The position numbers and the translations under genes were made by a program. Positions 1 to 4,704 of a stretch of DNA of 7,818 bases are shown piece by piece. The DNA is from Thermogutta sp. (GTDB lineage Bacteria > Planctomycetota > Planctomycetia > Pirellulales > Thermoguttaceae), in the NCBI GenBank assembly GCA_012798155.1, contig JAAZNR010000985.1:1-7818 (forward strand), read 5' to 3'. How positions within the stretch are numbered: the first letter of the stretch is position 1; every line of letters starts with the position of its first letter. The notes below the pieces were generated by a model. The model was not told where the DNA came from, did not search any database, and was given only the letters and a program-made list of their open reading frames with translations.

Positions 1-309
1 CAACTCCAAGCCCGCGATATTGGTCACGTTGAGGGGATCGATCTCCCCGGTCTCGGGATCGATCGCGAACAACACGGTGCAACGGAACCCGTGGCGCTTG
101 GCCAGAATCTTGCCAAGCATGGGCAGCGCCTCCTCGGAACGATATTCCTCATCGCCCGAGACCAACACGATGTGCTTGCCCTTTCCCGGGCCTTCACCGC
201 CTTCATAGGTGACCCATTGGTCTTCGGCTTGCAAGTGCGAACCCTGCAAGGCGAGGCAAACCAGGGCGGCGGCCGCCATGGTCCCAAGTGGCTTCAAGAT
301 GCGTGCCAT
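1..309 (-). CDS. Secreted ThuA-like domain protein, N-terminal 103 codons (runs off left edge)
   Basis: The minus-strand reading frame opens with ATG at 309-307 and stays open for 103 codons to the window edge, so the C-terminus is missing. Residues 1-28 form a signal peptide: basic start (MARILK), hydrophobic Ala/Leu core, probable cleavage near LQA/ED. The mature protein begins with a Gly-rich stretch and then the segment KHIVLVSGDEEYRSEEALPM, a beta strand followed by a loop and helix, which I recognise from secreted planctomycete proteins with a ThuA-like, glutamine-amidotransferase-type fold. A GAGGGA Shine-Dalgarno lies about 7 bases before the ATG. The gene follows a Gfo/Idh/MocA oxidoreductase in the same direction. 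In rhizobia ThuA and the Gfo/Idh-type ThuB work together on trehalose and related disaccharides, so a role in sugar breakdown outside the cytoplasm is plausible. The substrate cannot be read from this fragment. A longer open frame at 287-24 on the same strand is an out-of-frame shadow. Confidence 0.85.
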   Translation of the reverse strand, partial: MARILKPLGTMAAAALVCLALQGSHLQAEDQWVTYEGGEGPGKGKHIVLVSGDEEYRSEEALPMLGKILAKRHGFRCTVLFAIDPETGEIDPLNVTNIAGLEL

Positions 310-381
310 GATCGTTCCCTCATCGTTGCGAATTCCAAGCCGATACCGAGTCAACGCGCCGTTTCGATGGCGCGCCCAACC

Positions 382-558
382 ACTTCGTATAGTACCCGAT
401 GCCATCTCGTATGGTATTCAACGGCGCCCCCAATGTTATCCGATGGGACTCCCCATGGTACCCGCCCCATTCCCAACGGTATCCGACGGCGACCCCTATG
501 ATACCAGATGCCTGCCCCTATGGTACCAGATGCCGACCCGTAGGGTATCCAATGCCGG
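382..558. repeat. Array of eight imperfect 22-bp tandem repeats
   Basis: A conserved G-T-A step (T at 393, 415, 437, 459, 480, 502, 524 and 546) recurs with spacings of 22, 22, 22, 21, 22, 22 and 22 bp. The two best copies, 494-512 and 516-534, read CCCTATGRTACCAGATGCC and differ at one position in 19. Other copies keep only the core, roughly GGTAYC followed by a purine-rich GATG or its variant. The best copy centres on the palindrome TGGTACCA. The period is not a multiple of three and there is no spacer between units, so this is neither a coding repeat nor a CRISPR array. The array lies 73-249 bp upstream of the ThuA-like start and 37 bp past the stop of the oxidoreductase gene. It may be a helically phased set of binding sites (22 bp is close to two turns) or a decaying minisatellite. 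The function is unknown. Confidence 0.8.
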
Positions 559-594
559 CCGTGGTCGCTCGAAAACAACCGGCCCAACCGGCGA

Positions 595-1845
595 TCACGG
601 CGGCGGATGCAGGACTTCGCCGCCGCGCCCCTGCTGGATCAACGGCACATAGTCTTCCAACCATTGTTGCGTGGCCGGATCGGTGAGGTCCACCGCCGCC
701 CTGCGCTCGGCGGAGAGATAGGCCGCGAGCGTCAGCCGAACGATTTCTCGACCGTACTCCCAGTCCATCAGCGGCGGCCGACCGGTATTCAATGCATCGA
801 CCAGATCGAGGTTTTCATCGACGTAGCCGTACAAGTCCGGCTCGTTGGGCTGGATGGTCAGCAGGCCGCGCGTGGCCTGCTGCTTCTCCAGGGCCGACTC
901 GGCATCGGCCAGACCTTGCGCGGCGGCGTCCCCTACGAAGACCTCGACCGGCGACCGCAGGCTGTTCAGCTCGAAGGCGTAGCCCGGCCCCAAACCGTCC
1001 ATCATCACCCGCAGCCCCTGCTTGTCGTACATCCACGAGACCGTGAATTGGGCCTTGCTGAGAAAGCCGGACTCGGGGTTTTGAAACGTGACCAAGCCGG
1101 TGGCGAAATCGTCGGCCGGCGTCTTCGTGTAATCGACCCCGAACCGATCGAGCAGTTGCCGCCGCCACTCCGGTCGCCCCCATTTGAGCAGCGCCAGATC
1201 GGCTTGCACGGTGACCGGGCGGAGGAATCGCAGCGGCTTGCCGGGCGGCGTCAATAAATACCAGCCTACCGCCAGGCTATGGCAGCCCATATCCTCCATC
1301 ACGCCGCCGCCCTGCTGCGTGGGGTCCCAAAACCAGGCGCTGTGCGGGCCGGCGTGTTCCTCCGAAGCGCGGACCAGCATCAGCGGCCCCATCACACCCA
1401 TCACCGGCTCCAGTTGTGCGCGAACGGCCTTGACGGCCTTCATGTGGAGCTGATTCTCGTAATAGACCAACGGCACGCCGAAAGGTCGCAAAAGCTCGAT
1501 CATCCGCCGCGCCTCGATGAGATTTCGGGCCAGCGGCTTATCGCAGATCACCGCCCGCAGCTTGGCTCCTTCACTCAATGCGGCCGCGATCTCCTCGCAC
1601 ACCGCGACCCGCGTGAAGTTGGGCGAGTAGATGGCGACCACATCCACGTGATGGGCCATTTCGCGGACGCTGGGGAAAATCCGCCCCTCGCCCAGCCGCG
1701 ACTCTCGGACGAAGCGCGCCAGGGCCTCCGGCGGGCGCCGCGAAACCAATCCGGCCACCTCGACGCCGCGGACCTGGGACAACGCCCGCAGTTGAAACTT
1801 CGCGTAAAACCCGCCGCCGACGATGCCGTATCGCAGGAACGCCAT
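595..1845 (-). CDS. Gfo/Idh/MocA-family NAD(P)-dependent oxidoreductase
   Basis: A complete 416-residue protein. Residues 6-14 (YGIVGGGFY) are the glycine-rich dinucleotide-binding loop of an N-terminal Rossmann fold. SPNF at 74-77 ends a central strand, and D102-K103-P104 is the family's EKP-like motif carrying the catalytic lysine. The C-terminal alpha/beta domain contains D185-M-G-C-H189, matching the conserved D-x-G-x-H active-site motif. The family oxidises or reduces hydroxyls on sugars, inositols and related compounds with NAD(P). The substrate cannot be deduced. No Tat or Sec signal is present, so the enzyme should be cytoplasmic, although many planctomycete paralogues are exported. 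The ATG at 1845-1843 is preceded by a purine-rich GGGGGGAGA about 6 bases upstream, and the Rossmann strand begins at residue 5, so this start fits. The length is slightly above the usual 330-400 residues. It is the first readable gene of a minus-strand pair with the ThuA-like gene. Confidence 0.93.
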   Translation of the reverse strand: MAFLRYGIVGGGFYAKFQLRALSQVRGVEVAGLVSRRPPEALARFVRESRLGEGRIFPSVREMAHHVDVVAIYSPNFTRVAVCEEIAAALSEGAKLRAVICDKPLARNLIEARRMIELLRPFGVPLVYYENQLHMKAVKAVRAQLEPVMGVMGPLMLVRASEEHAGPHSAWFWDPTQQGGGVMEDMGCHSLAVGWYLLTPPGKPLRFLRPVTVQADLALLKWGRPEWRRQLLDRFGVDYTKTPADDFATGLVTFQNPESGFLSKAQFTVSWMYDKQGLRVMMDGLGPGYAFELNSLRSPVEVFVGDAAAQGLADAESALEKQQATRGLLTIQPNEPDLYGYVDENLDLVDALNTGRPPLMDWEYGREIVRLTLAAYLSAERRAAVDLTDPATQQWLEDYVPLIQQGRGGEVLHPPP

Positions 1846-2064
1846 ACTATTCTCCCCCCCGATCTCCTCCCCGGTCTGCTCGTCGGCCGCCTCGCCGGCC
1901 GCCGCTCAAGCCCCGACCCAACCACGGATCCACCGGCTTGTCGCACGCCGAGTCGTGGGCCGAAAAAGCGGTCGGGCCGGCCCGTTCTTCCATCCGCCGG
2001 CTTCGCTCCGGCCGGCATAGTTTTCCGCACACATAGCTCTCCGTATGCACAGTTTCGCGTATGT

Positions 2065-2082
2065 AGCCGCACATGTGCGGCT
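2065..2082. promoter_or_regulatory. Perfect 18-bp palindrome, candidate operator
   Basis: AGCCGCACATGTGCGGCT is identical to its reverse complement. On the minus strand it fills the gap between a -35-like TTGGCA (2087-2082, sharing one base) and a weak -10-like TACATA (2065-2060), a classic position for a repressor site of a homodimeric regulator acting on the oxidoreductase gene. The -10 match is poor and the resulting leader would be about 210 bases, so the promoter part is only a suggestion. The palindrome itself is certain. Confidence 0.45.
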
Positions 2083-2378
2083 GCCAAAATGATACTGCCG
2101 CCGACCTCCGTTGTCAGCAAGACCGCTGATCCCGCGACGCGGCGAGGTCTTCCCGAGCGGACTGCCCCGAAAAACAGGGGCGCCGTTTGTCCCCGCGGGC
2201 TATGCCACGATTACGCTGGGGCGGATCCGGACGGCCGCCGCGCGATTGGAATAGTCCATAGTCCCTGGGCCGGGCGATGCTTCAGCCGCTTTCGGCGTTT
2301 GCGGGCATCTTTGCACGGCCGTCGGGCCATGGGGGGATCGGGACGCCGGACGGCTGAGCGGCCCCCCGACATCGTAGG

Positions 2379-2401
2379 GGTTGGACTTGGGTTGTCCAAT
2401 C
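2379..2401. promoter_or_regulatory. Stem-loop upstream of the lipoprotein/GTPase operon
   Basis: TTGGAC (2381-2386) and GTCCAA (2394-2399) pair perfectly around the loop TTGGGTT. A G-T wobble and one more G-C pair extend the stem to eight. No T-run follows on the plus strand, so it is not a standard intrinsic terminator. It ends about 20 bp before the candidate -35 element, a position suited to a regulator site rather than an mRNA leader structure. Confidence 0.3.
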
Positions 2402-2419
2402 GGGCAAGTAGCATGGCGC

Positions 2420-2449
2420 TTGAAGAGCGTACGCGCGGTTGCTTACGAT
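2420..2449 (+). promoter_or_regulatory. Candidate sigma70-type promoter for the lipoprotein/GTPase operon
   Basis: TTGAAG at 2420-2425 and TACGAT at 2444-2449 are separated by 18 bp. Each matches four of six consensus positions, including TTGA at -35 and the TA...AT frame at -10. Transcription would begin near 2456, giving a leader of about 100 bases before the lipoprotein start. The local sequence 2441-2490 is visibly AT-richer than its surroundings, as expected for a promoter. Planctomycete promoters are poorly defined, so this is a weak call. Confidence 0.3.
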
Positions 2450-2541
2450 GGAAACAATGTTTAGTAATCTTCCTAATCTTCTCCTGGGAACTCCGGTACG
2501 AGTCTGCTTCCGACAGTCGCCCGCGAGAAGCCGTTGCGGGG

Positions 2542-2548
2542 AAGGAGG
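2542..2548 (+). promoter_or_regulatory. Shine-Dalgarno sequence fixing the lipoprotein start
   Basis: AAGGAGG sits 7 bases before the ATG at 2556. It decides the start over an in-frame ATG at 2439, which would place 39 extra residues with no signal-peptide character ahead of the hydrophobic segment. Confidence 0.75.
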
Positions 2549-2555
2549 GGCGGTC

Positions 2556-3218
2556 ATGCGAGCTGCCATTGCTCGACGAGCGTCGCCGGCGTTGTTCACC
2601 GGTATCGTCTTCGCCGGTATTGGTTGTTTGTTGTGCGTGGGTGGGTGCCCGCGGCCGACGAGTCCCGCGGCCGATGCGACGACCGGCAAGGAATCCCCGC
2701 AAGCCGGCAACACCGGTGAGCAGTCGTCGGCGGATTCCGGCCGATCCGGGGAATCAGACAAGGAAGAGAAACCATCAACGGATTCATCCCGCCCCGGCGG
2801 CCAAGGGACAACCGGCAATCCGACGGACCTGCAAGGGCCGAACACGGAAGCCGGCGGTGCTGTCGGGGACGGAGCCGTCGGGTCCGCTCCCGGCAGTCGC
2901 GGTCCGGGAGGGGGAGCGGAGGCATCCGGATCGGACGGTGAGGGGGGAGCGTCGCCCCGGCCTTCAGGCGGCTCCATGCCCGGTCGCAACGCCGCGGTTC
3001 AAAAGGCGAGGGATGCCCTGGCCCGATCCGGTCGAGGCGATGCTCGCCGCGGTTATCGAGAGTTGGTCGAAGCCTGGCAAGGTCTTCAGGGCTTTACCGA
3101 AAACGATGACGAGTCGGCGGCGCTGGCCGCACAACTGCTGAAAGCGATGGAACGGTTGGGCGCGGGGCTTGATCAAACCAACGTGCCGGACGAAGACAAG
3201 CCGCTGATCGCGGAGTGA
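2556..3218 (+). CDS. Predicted lipoprotein with disordered linker and helical tail
   Basis: A 220-residue protein of no family I recognise. Residues 1-30 are a lipoprotein signal: arginines at 2, 7 and 8, a hydrophobic core, and the lipobox V28-G29-G30-C31, so C31 should be lipidated after signal peptidase II cleavage. Residues 32 to about 146 are low-complexity (Ser, Gly, Pro, Thr, Asp, Glu), surely disordered and acting as a tether. From about 148 to 206 an amphipathic helical segment rich in Ala, Leu, Arg and Glu forms the only likely folded part. The tail ends in acidic NVPDEDKPLIAE. The stop codon lies 9 bp before the GTPase gene, whose ribosome binding site overlaps it, so the two are probably translated together. 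The position suggests an extracytoplasmic partner, perhaps of the outer half of the GAP1-like membrane protein; this is inference from context only. Confidence 0.85.
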   Translation: MRAAIARRASPALFTGIVFAGIGCLLCVGGCPRPTSPAADATTGKESPQAGNTGEQSSADSGRSGESDKEEKPSTDSSRPGGQGTTGNPTDLQGPNTEAGGAVGDGAVGSAPGSRGPGGGAEASGSDGEGGASPRPSGGSMPGRNAAVQKARDALARSGRGDARRGYRELVEAWQGLQGFTENDDESAALAAQLLKAMERLGAGLDQTNVPDEDKPLIAE

Positions 3219-3227
3219 GGACGCCGG

Positions 3228-4574
3228 ATGAGTCTCGTGCAGCAGCCGAATGCTCGCGTGCGTTCCAAAGCGGTTTGCCCGCATTGCTGGCACGTTTTCG
3301 CCGCGTACGACGTTCTTTATATCGCAAGTCACCCCGACCTGTTGGGGGACCCGAGGCTCGGCCCGGAGCATCCGCCGCGATTCTTGCCGACGCGATTTAC
3401 CCCGGACTGCGCCGCGCTGGACGTCAAGGGAATGCCCTGCCGGCGTCTCGCCTGTCCCCGCTGCCACTTGGAGATTCCTCGCGCCGTCATCGAATTGAAA
3501 CCGCGGGTGGTATCGATCATCGGCGCTCCCGCCTGCGGCAAGTCCTATTTCATCACGGCCCAAGCCTGGTCGTTGCGAAAGGCCTTGGCCGCGCACTTCC
3601 GCGTCGCTTTCACCGACGCCGATCCGCTCATGAACCAGCGTTTGAACGACTATGAATCGCTTCTGTTTCTAAATCCGGATGAGAACGCCTTGGTGGAGCT
3701 GCCGAAGACGGAGACGTTCGGCGAGTTCTATAGCAGCGTCCTCTTCAACGGACAGGCCGTGCATTATCTCAAACCGTTTTTGTTTACGCTCAAGCCGGCG
3801 GCGGATCATCCCAACGCCCGGGGCGCGGCGAGATTGGGGCGATTGCTGTGCCTGTACGACAACGCGGGCGAGAGCTTCTTGCCGGGGCAGGACAGTTTCG
3901 CGCGGCCGGTGACGGGGCATTTGGCCGCCTCGGACCTGTTCATGTTTTTGTTCGACCCCACGCAGGACGTTCGTTTCCGCCGCGCCATTTCCGCCGCTTC
4001 GCCGCAAGAGCAAGACGTGGCGGCCGCCATCAAGGATCGGCAGGCCGCCTTCCGGCAGGAATCCGTCTTGAACGAGGCCGCGCAGCGGATCGCCCGAAGC
4101 TACCGATTCGCGGATAAGCGGCTGCGTCCGCCCCTCGCCGTGGTGGTCACGAAATTCGACGTCTGGAGGTCGCTGCTCGGCGATTCGGACCTCCCGCCGG
4201 CCTGGCGGTGGAGCGAAAGCGTGGGCTTGGCGGGCGTCGAAACGCACGCCGTCGAGGACGTCTCGCGACGCCTGCGGACCCTCCTCCTGCAATGGACGCC
4301 GGAGGTCGTCAATACCGCCGAAGACCTGTGCGATCGCGTGATCTATATCCCCGTCTCGGCGACCGGGACCGCTCCCGTGTTCGATGAATCGCGAAACACG
4401 TGGGGCTTTCGCCCGGCCTCCTTGAAACCGATCTGGACCGAAATCCCGTTGCTGTACTACTTCGCCAAATGGGAGCGAGGGATCATTGGAACCACGCGGC
4501 CGAATCGATCACCCGTCGACCGGCCGCCCGCCGTGAAGTATTCCGAATCGCCGCCGGCCGTTTCCGATGGATGA
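3228..4574 (+). CDS. GTPase with N-terminal Cys-rich zinc module (conflict-system type, probably TRAFAC class)
   Basis: A 448-residue cytoplasmic protein. The N-terminus carries paired cysteines C17-P-H-C20 and C76-P-R-C79, a probable zinc ribbon with a roughly 55-residue insert; C61 and C71 lie in the insert. The nucleotide-binding domain follows directly: P-loop GAPACGKS (99-106), the G3-like strand LLCLYDNAGE (206-215; D211 and G214 fit D-x-x-G), the G4 motif TKFD (308-311) in place of NKxD, and G5 SAT (377-379). Between G3 and G4 the strand LFMFLFDPT (237-245) precedes a long helical insert. The last 25 residues are Pro/Ser-rich and probably disordered. I place it among the GTPases found beside GAP1-type proteins in prokaryotic conflict systems, where GTP hydrolysis is thought to set a switch or threshold; this is from memory, not a search. 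The ATG has GAGGA 6 bases upstream. No membrane segment is seen. Confidence 0.85.
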   Translation: MSLVQQPNARVRSKAVCPHCWHVFAAYDVLYIASHPDLLGDPRLGPEHPPRFLPTRFTPDCAALDVKGMPCRRLACPRCHLEIPRAVIELKPRVVSIIGAPACGKSYFITAQAWSLRKALAAHFRVAFTDADPLMNQRLNDYESLLFLNPDENALVELPKTETFGEFYSSVLFNGQAVHYLKPFLFTLKPAADHPNARGAARLGRLLCLYDNAGESFLPGQDSFARPVTGHLAASDLFMFLFDPTQDVRFRRAISAASPQEQDVAAAIKDRQAAFRQESVLNEAAQRIARSYRFADKRLRPPLAVVVTKFDVWRSLLGDSDLPPAWRWSESVGLAGVETHAVEDVSRRLRTLLLQWTPEVVNTAEDLCDRVIYIPVSATGTAPVFDESRNTWGFRPASLKPIWTEIPLLYYFAKWERGIIGTTRPNRSPVDRPPAVKYSESPPAVSDG

Positions 4575-4704
4575 CCGCCGCCGCGAGGCCTTGGGGGGAC
4601 AGTACCGGCGAGCTGCGACTCCCGCGGAAAAGATCCGGCGGTTGCGGCCGACGGCGGGGCCGGGGACGCCGGCCCGCTGCGAGAAAGGAGACATAAGCTC
4701 GTGA
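4567..4704 (+). CDS. Possible 45-residue small protein overlapping both neighbours
   Basis: An ATG at 4567 lies 8 bases inside the end of the GTPase gene, in another frame. The frame closes with a TGA at 4702-4704 that shares GTGA with the GTG start of the next gene. The product begins MDDRRREALGGQYRRAATPA and is basic, Arg- and Pro-rich, with no recognisable motif. For: both ends overlap in the way of translationally coupled genes, the frame fills the whole 126-bp gap, and by hand count about 80% of third positions are G or C. Against: there is no clear Shine-Dalgarno before the ATG, and any frame tends to stay open at this GC content. It could equally be an untranslated spacer. Confidence 0.35.
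   Translation: MDDRRREALGGQYRRAATPAEKIRRLRPTAGPGTPARCEKGDISS

Larger units (their letters stand above)
1846..2555. other. Divergent intergenic region of about 710 bp, no convincing gene
   Basis: This stretch separates the 5' ends of the minus-strand oxidoreductase and the plus-strand lipoprotein/GTPase operon. Several frames are open across it, but none has a signal peptide, domain motif or ribosome binding site I can support; open frames are expected at this GC content. It is dense in self-complementary DNA: CGGGCCGGCCCG (1973-1984), a GCCGG/CCGGC hairpin (1996-2012), an 18-bp palindrome (2065-2082), a GCCCC/GGGGC hairpin with an A-rich loop (2164-2181) and a stem-loop at 2379-2401. The segment 2021-2090 is less GC-rich and carries related short motifs (CCGCACACAT, CCGTATGCAC, CGCGTATGTA, CCGCACATGT). 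It probably holds promoters for both directions; an unannotated small RNA cannot be excluded. Confidence 0.6.

Noticed and set aside
24..287. Minus-strand open frame of 87 codons
   Set aside because: It is out of frame with the 309-1 frame, which has a signal peptide and a recognisable family segment; this one is Arg/Pro/Ser-rich nonsense.
322..354. Promoter for the ThuA-like gene (TTGACT on the minus strand at 354-349)
   Set aside because: The -35-like hexamer is good, but the best -10-like hexamer (AACGAT) is 21 bp away, too far for a sigma70 promoter.
382..558. Possible CRISPR array
   Set aside because: Units abut with no spacers, the period is only 22 bp, copies are too diverged, and no cas-like gene is nearby.
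351..587. Minus-strand open frame of 78 codons across the repeat array
   Set aside because: The 22-bp period shifts the frame at each unit, so apparent residues are a by-product of the repeats; no ribosome binding site or motif.
571..591. Weak terminator after the oxidoreductase stop on the minus strand
   Set aside because: The CCGG/CCGG stem is only 4 bp and the following TTGTTTTC is an imperfect T-run; too weak to call.
1279..3141. Plus-strand open frame of 620 codons
   Set aside because: It is antisense to the oxidoreductase, crosses the intergenic region and overlaps the lipoprotein out of frame; Arg/Pro-rich composition and no domain. High GC makes such frames common.
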